A stretch of 64,000 bases of DNA from Phoronis australis (lineage: Eukaryota; Phoronida; Phoronidae): positions 322,445-386,444 of the forward strand of contig NMRA01000091.1 in the NCBI GenBank assembly GCA_002633005.1, in the 5' to 3' direction. This document shows positions 51,501 to 59,680 of the stretch, in pieces. The notes beneath the pieces are model-generated. The model was given only the letters and a program-made list of their open reading frames with translations, was not told the DNA's origin and searched no databases. Both the position numbers and the translations under genes were made by a program. Position 1 is the stretch's first letter; the number at the start of each line of letters is the position of its first letter.

Positions 51501-52160
51501 TTTGTTGAAAGACACTAACACGTGATGAAAAGTCCTTGGACACAAGATGTTGTAATGTGAATTCGCGAACAGACAACATCCATTTACCTGGTCTCTGAAT
51601 CATCAAGTAACTATCCGAACTAATTCATTGGTATTTATGCCTGAACTACCCATCTATTCTGACAATAACGCTCGTTCTTTGGTTGCATAACAGCAGCGGA
51701 GATGTTAGGTTCCAGTTGAAGGCTATTAGTTCGTAATAGCCAGGAAACATATGAGGCTCATGAACTAATTACTCTATTCAATCTGTCACATTTAAGTTGT
51801 GAAAGGTTTACAGCACTAAAAGTAAAACCTCGGCACTTATTAAGTGAAGTGTTGCCATTTTCATGAAAGTTAAGTAACACCAAATAAATGTTTTATAATT
51901 TAAAGGGGCATTTCGCCATTGCTTAGCTGCCAAGATTTGTCATAAACTCCATATATACATGATTTACAAAGAACTACACAAAAATTGTAACAAACCTGTG
52001 TTTTGTGGCCGAAGATCATGGATTGTATATTCATAAGGTTCAATCTCCGTATACGCGAGGTCGGACACAAGGGAGGAAGTTTCAGATTGTAATAACGGTT
52101 GTTGCTCACTTGGAAACGAGCTCTGCAGATCTGTTATCAACGCCTCCAGATTCACATCAT
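30433..52160 (-). CDS. GRB7/10/14: GRB7/GRB10/GRB14 family adaptor, 5'-partial, 14 exons
   Basis: Minus-strand join from 52160 down: 51996-52160, 51065-51276, 47765-47833, 43415-43574, 42064-42185, 40178-40267, 38755-38895, 37209-37319, 36014-36115, 34372-34464, 33211-33330, 32592-32785, 32208-32301, 30433-30573. All phases agree, giving 603 codons plus stop; human members are 532-594 residues. Order: LD-like motif (3-15), proline-rich segment with PNPFPEL (about 75), RA domain (149-240), linker (243-272), PH domain (283-390), BPS region with AMDFTG and EEGLQWR (430-461), SH2 domain (504-600) with FLVRES (528-533, Arg531). Known for the family: cytoplasmic, non-enzymatic adaptors that bind activated receptor tyrosine kinases through SH2 and BPS and Ras-type GTPases or lipids through RA-PH. 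The start codon is not secured. It lies tail-to-tail with CDK12. Confidence 0.95.
30617..30641. repeat. CA microsatellite
   Basis: An uninterrupted CA dinucleotide run in the last GRB intron. Confidence 0.95.
32208..32301 (-). CDS. GRB7/10/14: GRB exon 13: SH2 core with FLVRES
   Basis: The acceptor is tctgtttcag and the donor gtatga. It encodes [20 protein letters not shown] and RVKHFQIAL. The phosphotyrosine-binding arginine is present. The loop after FLVRES lacks the NP found in vertebrate members. Confidence 0.95.
32592..32785 (-). CDS. GRB7/10/14: GRB exon 12: end of BPS and start of SH2
   Basis: The acceptor is attattag and the donor gtaggt. It begins [10 protein letters not shown] in the position of WRKK, continues through a Ser-rich linker, and reaches [18 protein letters not shown], the first strand and helix of the SH2 domain. 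Confidence 0.94.
33211..33330 (-). CDS. GRB7/10/14: GRB exon 11: BPS region
   Basis: The acceptor is tgtatag and the donor gtgaga; 40 codons. It encodes [20 protein letters not shown] and then EEGLQWR, matching AMDFSG..GRVIENP.EA and EEG.AWR of the BPS (kinase-inhibiting) segment of the family. Confidence 0.96.
34372..34464 (-). CDS. GRB7/10/14: GRB exon 10: post-PH linker
   Basis: The acceptor is cctttgcag and the donor gtaagt. It encodes [15 protein letters not shown], matching YG.QLYQNY after the vertebrate PH domain, then an Asn/Ser-rich linker. Confidence 0.93.
36014..36115 (-). CDS. GRB7/10/14: GRB exon 9: PH domain, C-terminal helix
   Basis: The acceptor is gctttctag and the donor gtttgt. 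It encodes [20 protein letters not shown], with the invariant PH tryptophan and the LCAEDE..R.CW signature of GRB7/10/14. Confidence 0.96.
37209..37319 (-). CDS. GRB7/10/14: GRB exon 8: PH domain, middle
   Basis: The acceptor is gtgttttcag and the donor gtaggt. It encodes [20 protein letters not shown] and ends FVLCFK, matching RHLQ, N.YV and FCFKP positions of the family. Confidence 0.95.
38098..38217. repeat. Tandem duplication of about 60 bp
   Basis: Two copies of a segment beginning tcgtgggtag and containing caccagagactgtgacca, in the intron between PH exons 7 and 8. Confidence 0.8.
38480..38740. repeat. Degenerate ~33-bp tandem repeat beside GRB exon 7
   Basis: About eight imperfect units containing GTAGTTCAATCAACACCAAC. 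The array ends roughly 15 bases from the donor of the first PH exon. Related units occur near 37550. Confidence 0.75.
38755..38895 (-). CDS. GRB7/10/14: GRB exon 7: PH domain, first part
   Basis: The acceptor is atattttcag and the donor gtgggt. It encodes [20 protein letters not shown] and [18 protein letters not shown], nearly identical to the start of the vertebrate GRB PH domain. Confidence 0.97.
39845..40212 (-). repeat. ~63-bp tandem repeat containing a GRB exon end
   Basis: About six units containing CCCATACCTGTAATAGAACC followed by tgctccac. Read on the minus strand each unit holds an exon-like GGTTCTATTACAG and a donor-like GTATGGG. The rightmost unit is the real end of exon 6 with its donor; the others are decayed copies extending into the intron. 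Confidence 0.8.
40178..40267 (-). CDS. GRB7/10/14: GRB exon 6: RA-PH linker
   Basis: The acceptor is taattccag and the donor gtatgg; 30 codons in phase 0 to 0. It encodes [14 protein letters not shown] and ends RHRQVLLQ, in the place of the FFPE.MV segment and following LIQ of vertebrate GRBs. Its last bases and donor form one unit of the 63-bp minisatellite at 39845-40212. Confidence 0.8.
42064..42185 (-). CDS. GRB7/10/14: GRB exon 5: RA domain, second part
   Basis: The acceptor is gtgcttcag and the donor gtaagt. It encodes [17 protein letters not shown] and [17 protein letters not shown], matching the LEDHE and FRKNYAKYEFFKNP motifs of the family. Confidence 0.95.
42233..42666. mobile_element. 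Fold-back MITE-like element
   Basis: The left end CAGTGCCGGGTTGCATGAAA and the right end, read in reverse, CAGTGGCCGGTTGCGTAAAA form inverted arms of about 65 bp; a second nested inverted pair lies at 42409-42474. No clear target duplication and no coding. It sits in a GRB intron. Confidence 0.65.
43415..43574 (-). CDS. GRB7/10/14: GRB exon 4: RA domain, first part
   Basis: The acceptor is attgccag and the donor gtatgt. It encodes [15 protein letters not shown] and then [15 protein letters not shown] and [11 protein letters not shown], which align with VKVYSEDGTS, TARDVCQLL and WTLVEH of the vertebrate proteins. Confidence 0.93.
44250..44860. mobile_element. Two inverted 3' ends of a Penelope-like retroelement
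   Basis: Arms of about 200 bp (44384-44582 and 44655-44866) are inverted copies. The left arm on the minus strand reads [17 protein letters not shown] and [14 protein letters not shown]...LN, resembling the end of the GIY-YIG endonuclease of Penelope-like elements. The right arm on the plus strand is the same with frame breaks. The loop segment recurs directly at 44962-45018. All copies are dead fragments. Confidence 0.55.
46345..46674. repeat. 26-bp minisatellite, about 12-13 units
   Basis: Units read TTAGTTTACACAGGCACTTT plus AACGCC with few differences. Low divergence suggests recent expansion. It is not next to an exon. Confidence 0.93.
46955..47015 (+). other. tRNA-like pol III promoter, probable SINE head
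   Basis: TGACTCAGTGGTAGAC fits an A box and GGTTCAATCCC, about 40 bases on, fits a B box, at tRNA spacing. The T stem does not pair well, so this is more likely a tRNA-derived SINE remnant than a tRNA gene. Confidence 0.35.
47366..47690 (-). mobile_element. LINE reverse transcriptase C-terminal fragment
   Basis: The minus-strand frame reads [35 protein letters not shown] and [15 protein letters not shown]. The pattern YxLRS...RYG..S....G.xLWNSLP is the C-terminal end of CR1/Jockey-type reverse transcriptases. No catalytic motifs are present, so this is a 5'-truncated dead copy lying next to GRB exon 3. Confidence 0.8.
47765..47833 (-). CDS. GRB7/10/14: GRB exon 3: short linker before the RA domain
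   Basis: The acceptor is attctag and the donor gtaagt; 23 codons, phase 0 on both sides, encoding [10 protein letters not shown] and ending SGDSQRR directly before the RA strand VCVNFY. Assigned by phase and position, with little family similarity. Confidence 0.7.
47834..51064 (-). other. GRB intron, mostly unassigned
   Basis: It contains a triplicated 10-bp unit (ggttacacta) near 49637-49667 and the tRNA-like segment at 50205-50280. No other exon is recognised. Confidence 0.5.
50205..50280 (-). other. tRNA-like 76-base segment, probable SINE head
   Basis: The ends GCAGTGT and ACACTGC pair over seven bases at exactly tRNA length. The minus strand has a T-arm-like GTGGG-TTTGAGT-ACCAC. The plus strand also shows an A-box-like TGGCCCAGTGG, so orientation is uncertain. 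The D and anticodon arms are not convincing. Confidence 0.3.
51065..51276 (-). CDS. GRB7/10/14: GRB exon 2: proline-rich region
   Basis: The acceptor is cattttacag and the donor gtaagt. It encodes [20 protein letters not shown] and the conserved NPFPEL motif seen before the RA domain in vertebrate GRB7, GRB10 and GRB14, then a basic Pro/Ser stretch. Confidence 0.85.
51996..52160 (-). CDS. GRB7/10/14: GRB exon 1 found: N-terminal segment with LD-like motif
   Basis: The acceptor is tttcttgcag and the donor gtttgt. It begins with two bases of a codon, so at least one coding exon lies upstream. It encodes [15 protein letters not shown], then an acidic Ser-rich stretch ending LRPQNT. No ATG opens the frame; an extension to 52182 would need a GTG start. 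Confidence 0.75.
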
Positions 52161-53408
52161 CTGCAAGAAAGACAAATTCCACAACGTCTGAACTTTCGTA
52201 GGCTGGAGCATCTGTAGAATTACAAATTTTTCACACTGAAAAAGCGCGAGTCAGTACACAGGCAGAGATTACAGTTACCAGAGTGGAGAGGAGAAACCAC
52301 AAATTTCTGCTGGCAATAAAGTAGTCTTAAAAGTTATGTAACATCTTATCCACAACTCTCTGTGCAATCAGCCAAATATCTACCAAACTATGAGAGGAAT
52401 ACCCTGCATCTTCTACAAGCAGGAAGCCTGTAGAATGTTCTTCTGACGTAACCAATCTATCATGGATTGGGTCATTTGATCATATCTCTTTAGTGCAATT
52501 TAGCAAAAATATGAAGGCAAGATTAGCATAACAGCGGTATCAATAAAGTGACTAAATTTTAGTCATCATAAATGTTCAAGACGTAACCTCATCAAAAAAA
52601 TTTGTTTTTTTATTTATGATTACGTTCACTTGTTTCGCACAAAGTAAATTAACTTTCTTTACTCAGAGTGTGACAAACAAAATGACTATAGATGGCAGGT
52701 GTGCGAAATTAACTATATATAACCAAGCATCGCCAACTGGCCATTGTTGAATCCTGTCAGTGGAAGGACTTAGGAAGATACTGAAGCAGGTGAAGCATCA
52801 TGGGAAATAAAAATGGAGTAAACCACTGTTTTTTTACCTAAATTAGCAGGGATATGCCTAGCCACTCGCCCAGTCGCCGATGCGACTAAAAACTGTATTG
52901 GGCAAGTAAAAGATCACAGGCCAGTCGCTCAGGTGGCGAGTGAATTTTCAGAGCACTGCTGCACTCTGTCGTACCCCAGACTTTTGTAGGCTCCAAATAA
53001 ACTTTCTCTTTCATTTGGTGTTTTTATCCTGAATTTAAGGTTAACTTTAGTACATGTCTCAGTGCTCCAGCAGTAAAAAAAAACATCGACACAGTGCGCT
53101 CTAACCTAGCCAGTGGACATTTAACTTAATGTTGATTTGTCTAGACGAAAGATCACAGTGAGTGCAAGACATTTTTATGAAAACAATACTCGGGGCTTAC
53201 CGATGAACAAAGTCGGTACCCGAAATATCGGCGATGTTTTATTTTGTGACAACCTAAGTGAAGAAATTGAATGGCGTGTGATTTCGAAACTTCGTAAGCC
53301 GCCTTACTGCGAGCAGCTTAGTTGGCGACATGAAAGTTGAATCAGCCCTCTCCAACTGACATGTGTATTCAAGTAACTAAGTATCAGGAGTACAAGCATA
53401 GCATAATG
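52161..53408. other. Upstream of the first secure GRB exon, nothing recognised
   Basis: Probably intron. It contains a short imperfect inverted repeat with cactcgccc and ggcgagtg near 52862-52940. Confidence 0.4.
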
Positions 53409-53615
53409 CACGAACCACCTACAAACCTATCAATCAGGCATATGAACCTATCAATCAGGCATACGAACCTATCAATCATACATATGAACGCAAAAATAAC
53501 GCATACGAACAAAAAAAATCGTACAAACCACAAAAATCACACATACATATGCGTGATTTTTGGTTTCCTATGCATGGTCCGTATGCATGATCCATAGGTT
53601 CGTAGGTGGTTCGTG
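53409..53615. mobile_element. Short fold-back element with internal 21-bp repeats
   Basis: The ends CACGAACCACCTACAAACCT and its near-perfect inverse frame about 207 bases. Inside are three units of aacctatcaatcaggcatat and a hairpin around cacatacatatgcgtg. Confidence 0.65.
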
Positions 53616-53762
53616 GGAAAGACTCTATGGTACCTCCGAATATGCAACGTGATGTAGGAGAAAATACACTTTGGAAAATAACCACGACTTTTCTATGACT
53701 GAACTGTTATATAATTGTGAGCAAAGTCGTCAAAGGTAGATAACTCTTAAGTGCAACAAACT

Positions 53763-55222
53763 ACCATATTCGCCCTAATAAGAACCCATGCCCCTATAAG
53801 CGCCCCCATGCTTTTTCAGACTTTGTTAAAATAAGCGCCCCGGCCCATGAACGTCTGCATGTGAAAAATACCTTACCTACAGTTCTAAAATTCTACAGTA
53901 ATGTCTTCAATTTACCAATTAAATCCGACAGTCCTGAAACAATCATTGGCCACGGCATGAGCCTCGCTGCCATGTCAGCATTTAGCCGTGACTATACACT
54001 GCCGCCGTGCTTCAAAAAGGACGCAAAAGTTTTGCTGATCTTACGAGGAACGTGTCCCATAATGGTCTGGCCTTTCAAAACAGACGCAGCGTACATGTCA
54101 AAAGGATTTATTGTATCTTTCTTTCCCCTACAGATCTTCTCCCTCAATAGGAATCCAGATTTCTTTGTACACGTGAAAACCGCAAATCGAAAACTAATAA
54201 AAACTTGATCTGTGTTTAAAGCACGTGGCCAGGAGCGCAGCCTACCTAGATGTATCAGTACCTTTCACTGAAGACATTAGTCTTCAGGAACTATCTATTC
54301 ATGAAATGGGTAGCATAGCACCGGCAAGAATTACCCTAATTTCCAAAAGGTTCTAATACAATAAAAACGTTTGCGTTATTTTTAAGAGGAACTATTTAAT
54401 TAATCGTAATTGGTGTTTTTAAAGTCAAAATGACCCATTGATAGTGAACACTTCCACACCTTTACACCCCCGAATCTCCCGTAAAATAACTTCTAGACTG
54501 TCACGCATCCAGTCATCCGGCGACTCAATGACATTTAATTTCGGCCTGACTGAGACAATTCTCCAACGGAATTAGCAGGTGAGATCAACAAGTGCTAAAT
54601 AAACACATTTCTTTTTCTTTACTGCTTGTGTTAATTTCTTTAGTTACAATGCACACCTATATTGTTACATGGCGTTTACTGTCAGTAGCAAATGAACTCT
54701 GATGACATGCACGCACTCGCTCACTCACACACACGCAGACGAATTTCAAAACAAATATCACGTGACAACAGATTTTTCTTGTGTTGCGGGGTACGATCTA
54801 GCGCAGATTTGGACTTACCATCTGCAGTTAATTCTGACTAAACAGGAACTTAAAAATCTTAGGTACGCTATTTTGAAAACTTAAGGAGGACTTCAGGTAA
54901 TTTGTTGAGTCGAAACTATATTTTTATTCAAGAATTCAAGTTGATCAGCAATCATGAGGCAGGGACGCATAAGTCGGCGAGTTTTTGCCCTGGGATTGCA
55001 GTACAATTTTCTGAAAATGAGCGTAATTTAACAACGAAGTTTGATAACATTTCACCACAATTTGTCGTAGGCTACAGATACGTCCCAGAGCGTAAATTTG
55101 ATGAATCCTAGCTTACGATTTCACCTGTTTCGGGAACCGGGTTTCAACCCCCTTAGGCAATAACCCCACCCCGGAAACGAATTTTTCTAAGCTCCCTGGG
55201 CACTTATTAGGGCGAATACGGT
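53763..55222 (+). mobile_element. Non-autonomous DNA transposon, copy A
   Basis: 1460 bp with terminal inverted repeats ACCATATTCGCCCTAATAAG and (reverse) ACCGTATTCGCCCTAATAAG. It is homologous along its length to 56451-57929 in the opposite orientation. The 115-codon frame at 53861-54208 is broken in the other copy and resembles no transposase. Confidence 0.8.
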
Positions 55223-56450
55223 GCTTCCTTTTGTTCACAGTCCAAATTTTGGAACACCAATTTACGTGATCATGGTCTTTAACCTGAATGCTTGCAATAA
55301 TAAAGAATTGAACAACAGCAGTAGTAAGAAATATTAGGCCTTGGCATATCCCTGTTAAAACAGTAAGAATTCTTCATGACAACAAGGTTGTCATTTTTTC
55401 AAGTTCCAGAAGTTTGCCATTATAGTATCTAGCACAGTACTATAATCAGTAGAGAATATTTAATTCCCAAAAACATGAAATGTTCATTTGATCATAACAG
55501 TTTTTATTAACACAAAGTTTTTCTTCGGAGTTTTTTGAAACTGCCAATCCCAACAGTGTTTTCTCATTTTTAGCTTCAAACCAGAAAATTTCCCAAATTG
55601 GACAATTAAATTCAAGGAACGTCTCAAAGCCCTTTCCTAATACATTACTACCGAAGCTTCGACATTAACCGTGGTAAAACCCGAAGTTAAGCGTTAGATT
55701 AGAAGTGTCACTACTATTTGACAGAAAATTCAAATGGCCAAAAGGTGGCTCTGAATTGGGACGAAAGAAGCCAACTCTAGTTTATTAGTTCAATGCCTGC
55801 GATAGAAAACTATTCTAGTGTCAGGAGCATGACACGTCATTTTTTGTTATTTCTTGGTCTTCTGAATTTCACTTAATCAAGACCCGAGCACGGACAACTA
55901 AGCATTTGCCCCATGTTCTTCATCGCGGTATTGCGGTAGTAGGCTATACCAACGTATCTGGCGTAATAAACATTCCCCCTTACGCTCTTAATAACAAACT
56001 ATATTATTAACCAATAAAGTACTGATGTTATTTCACCAGCTATTTACTATCAGAGCTGAGTCATCACTCACTCTTCAAGCAAAATTGGGAAAACGCCTCG
56101 GAGACAAATGACAAGGAATGGAGGTCTAAGACTTTACGACTGGATCCCTCCAAATGGGAAGGTTGACATTGTCTGATAAGAACATATTTCACAAATATCC
56201 ATCAAGGAACTCATCAACAGAAAGGCAAGGTCAATAGCGGGATAAAAGATTTGTCTGAAAATGAACACTGGTTGTGTCTCCCTTGATAGGAATGCAATCT
56301 CAAGAATTCATGATAATCCTTCAAGGGGTTTGAGCTATACAGAAGTGTGTGTCGGACATCCAATGCGGAAGACAACAATATGCAATCACATATTTTGTAC
56401 ATGGGGTAAAAACAATAAAAATATAAATACCAACTATTGCCACAACATAT
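55223..56450. other. Spacer between the two inverted transposon copies
   Basis: AT-rich DNA of about 1.2 kb. No gene is recognised. Confidence 0.5.
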
Positions 56451-57929
56451 ACCGTATTCACCCTAATAACCGCCCAGGGCGCTTAGAAAAGTTCGTTTCA
56501 GGGGGGGTGCTTATTATAACCCAGGCCGTTGAAACCCGGTCTCCGAAACGGGTGAAATCGGAAGCCAAGATTCATCATATTTATGCTTTGTGACGTATCT
56601 GTAATCTATGAAAGACTTTCTACAAAACCGTGGTGCATTGCTATCAAACTTTGCTGCTAAATTACGATCATTTTACAGAAAATTGTGCTGAAATCCCAGG
56701 GCGAAAACTCGCCGACTATTTGCCTCGCAATCGTCCATATGGTGACTTGAATGCTTGAATAAAAATACAGTTTCGACTCAAGCAAATTACCTGAAATCCT
56801 CCTTAAGTTTTCCAAGTAGCGTCCCTAAGATTTTTTTTAAGTTCCCAGCAAGTTTAAGTACAAATCTGTGCTAGTACATGGTGCCATTTACATGTATGAT
56901 GGCAACATGAGACAAATGTCAGACTGAATTAACACACATGTTGTTGTCACGTGACGTTTGTTTTGAAGTTGTCTGCGTTTGGGAGTAAGCGAGCGCGTGC
57001 ATGTCACCAGAGTTCATTTGCCAGAGCAGATACCGTCTTTTGGCCAGAGCCACGCAATCTAACGAGCTAGATGTGCATTGTATCTAAAGAAATTTGCACA
57101 AGCAGTAGGCCTAAACCAGAGCGTGTTTCATTCAGCACTTGCCGGTCTCATGTGCTAAAAACGTTCGACATTTGTCTCAGTAAGGCCATATTAGTCGCCG
57201 TGTGGCTGGATGCGGCGTACGTGACTATCTGACGGTTATTTTTCGGTGTAAGGGTGTGTAAGCATTCACTGTCAGTGGTCATTTTATCGGATATTTGGCT
57301 TAAAAACACCAATTATGGTTAATCAACAATTCATCTTAAAAATAACGTAAAATTTTTTCATAATATTAGAAACTATTGGAAATTAGTGCCAATATTCATT
57401 TCTTGCCGATGCTATGCTACCCGTTTCATGAATGGATAGTTCCCGACTAATATCTTTGATGACAGGTTCATGTATGTAGCGCGCGCTTCCTGGCCACGTG
57501 CTTTTAACAGTTTTCACGTGTAGGCCTGCAAAGAAATTTGGATTCCTGTTGAAAGCGGGAAATATCTACAAATCAATCCCGTAGACAAGTACACTACTTC
57601 TGTTCTGAAAGGCCATACCATTGGTCCTCGCAATGTCAGCAGAACTTTTGCGTTCGTTTTGAGGCATGGCGGAAGTTTGAAGTGTATAGTCACGGCTAAA
57701 TACCTAAATAGCGGCAAGGCTCGTGGTCTACAAATCCTGCGCACAATAATTTTTTCAGGACTGTCGGATATTATTGATAAACTGAAGACGTTACTGTAGA
57801 ATTTTAGGACTGTAGGTAAGGCATTCTTCGCATGTACATGTTCATGGACTGTGCGCTTATTTTAGCAAAGTCTGAAAACACGTGGGGGGCGCTTATAAGG
57901 GCATGGACGGTTATTACGGCAAAAACAGT
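56451..57929 (-). mobile_element. Non-autonomous DNA transposon, copy B (inverted)
   Basis: 1479 bp, the same family as copy A on the other strand. Termini are ACCGTATTCACCCTAATAAC and (reverse) ACTGTTTTTGCCGTAATAAC. TATA flanks both ends and may be a target duplication. It is more diverged at its tips than copy A. Confidence 0.8.
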
Positions 57930-58769
57930 ATACATTTTCTGTAAAGCCTCGTACAGAGTCTTGCTTTGAACACAATTATCCAGAACAATGTGTTGGAAAA
58001 TGACATTTTTTGTAAAAATTGGTTCTCTTGATGAGTTAAAGGTTCAGAATTTCCCACAATAACATCATAGACCAAATGGACTTCAACATTGCTGTTCCCA
58101 CGCATTTTGAAATACCAGAAATATTTTAGGAAAAAATTACACGGGATTAATTCCACAAACGGACGTGTCCTCAAAGAATTAACGAATACCTGAATGTTAC
58201 GTTCTCCCTAGTAGCTGACAGTGACACTACAGTCAGTACAGTGCAATGGTGGTGAAGCGGTTTTATGATGCAGACAATAATCAGAATTTTAATTGAATCA
58301 ACAAACCACAAAGATCACAAATGAATTTTCTCCTTTATTACTCCAACAACATTTGGTGGAACTCAGAATCCCGGCAAAATCGCATCCCAACACTAAAATT
58401 TTTCTCAGTAAAAATTTGCTTGCAAAATATGCTGGATTATTTCCATTGAATTTTCAAATGGCAACAGCCTTATTAATCTATCCTGAAATTAGCATTTTCA
58501 CAATAACAATGCATGGGTCGTTGCTTTACTCAAATAAAAATGAAAGCGCTATGCCAAAATCAACTGAAGCAATGAAAAATCTTCATTTGCAATTCAAAAT
58601 TACGAAAAAATCATGATCTTAGCACAACTCTAACTCCGGTTTCGAATAGTAATGCCATAACCCAACCACTTGACCACCAGAGGTCGTCAGGTTATGCTAC
58701 TAAAACTTGAGCTATAAAAACAAAGAAGAAACTCACAATAAAGTGTTCCATATAACAACATGCAATTAA

Positions 58770-59676
58770 AGGGGAAGGCAACCTTTTTTCATGTCATTTT
58801 TAGCAAAAATAAGGTTCATTGAATATCCCAGACGCATTCTTCACTTAATGACAGGTTTCCGTTTTTTAATCAATAATTCGTCCTCTACTTCGGAAGTGAC
58901 GTTTTGGGAGGCAAGAATTCCGTGCCAATTTCTTTTCATATAGTGCGACTGCGAGAGCTGTCTAGTCAGTCATTGTTCTACCTCAGTTGTGATAAGTTCG
59001 GTCATCGTTTGCTTTGGTTACGAGTCAGTCAACATGCCACACTGTTGCTGCTTACCGGGATATATTCATTATCACCCAGAGCCTGTAAGCAGCCCTGCTG
59101 CGATGATGAGTAACGGGAGTGAATACAGGCCCAATTAGACATAAGAGTGAAGCGAACAGTTCGTCGTCCAATGAACAGATTGGTGAGCAAAACATTGGTA
59201 AGTTTATTGTGGACTTGTCTAAAGTATTGGAGCTTTTGAGAAGGTGCCAGATGTGTGGCGAGGGAGTCACACGATGGGATGTAAGCAGTTTGTGTGCTCA
59301 GGTAACCATCCAGTGGGAGTGTGTCGCGGGACACTCGGGCAAGTGGGACAGTTATTCCTCTGTCCGTGAGACGGTAATGAGTACATCCCGGCACACAGCA
59401 ACATTGTGGCATGTTGACTGACTCGTAAACAAAAGTAAACGATGACCGAACTTATCACAACTGAGGTAGAGCGATGACCGACTTGGCAGCTCTCACAGTC
59501 GGTCTATATGAAAAGAAATTGGCGCGAAATTCTTGCCTCCCAAAACGTCACTTCCGAAGTAGCAGATGAGTAATTGTTTAAATAATAAGAAGCTGTAATA
59601 AACTGAAACATATGTCTGGGATAATCAACAAACCTTATTTTTGCTAAAAATGACAAGAAAAAGGTTGCCTTTGCCT
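58770..59676. mobile_element. Kolobok-like element with TTAA target duplications
   Basis: The element begins AGGGGAAGGCAACCTTTTTT and ends (reverse) AGGCAAAGGCAACCTTTTTC, with TTAA directly outside both ends (58766-58769 and 59677-59680). Inverted arms are about 300 bp. Both arms encode a Cys-rich opening: minus strand MPQCCCVPGCTHYR from 59412, plus strand MPHCCCLPGYIHYH from 59032. TTAA duplication together with a THAP-like MPxCC.PGC start fits the Kolobok superfamily; piggyBac also uses TTAA. There is no full transposase. Confidence 0.65.
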
Positions 59677-59680
59677 TTAA

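Noticed and set aside
51964-52182. Open frame starting before the GRB exon acceptor at 52161
   Set aside because: It would start with GTG, runs through a good tttcttgcag acceptor and past the donor; it is read-through of intron on both sides.
53861-54208. 115-codon frame in transposon copy A
   Set aside because: The inverted copy has the same sequence with stops and shifts, and nothing resembles a transposase.
54702-54884. Good gtaagt donor on the minus strand near 54816 as a GRB 5' exon
   Set aside because: The frame that fits the phase has an upstream stop and no ATG, and the site lies inside transposon copy A.
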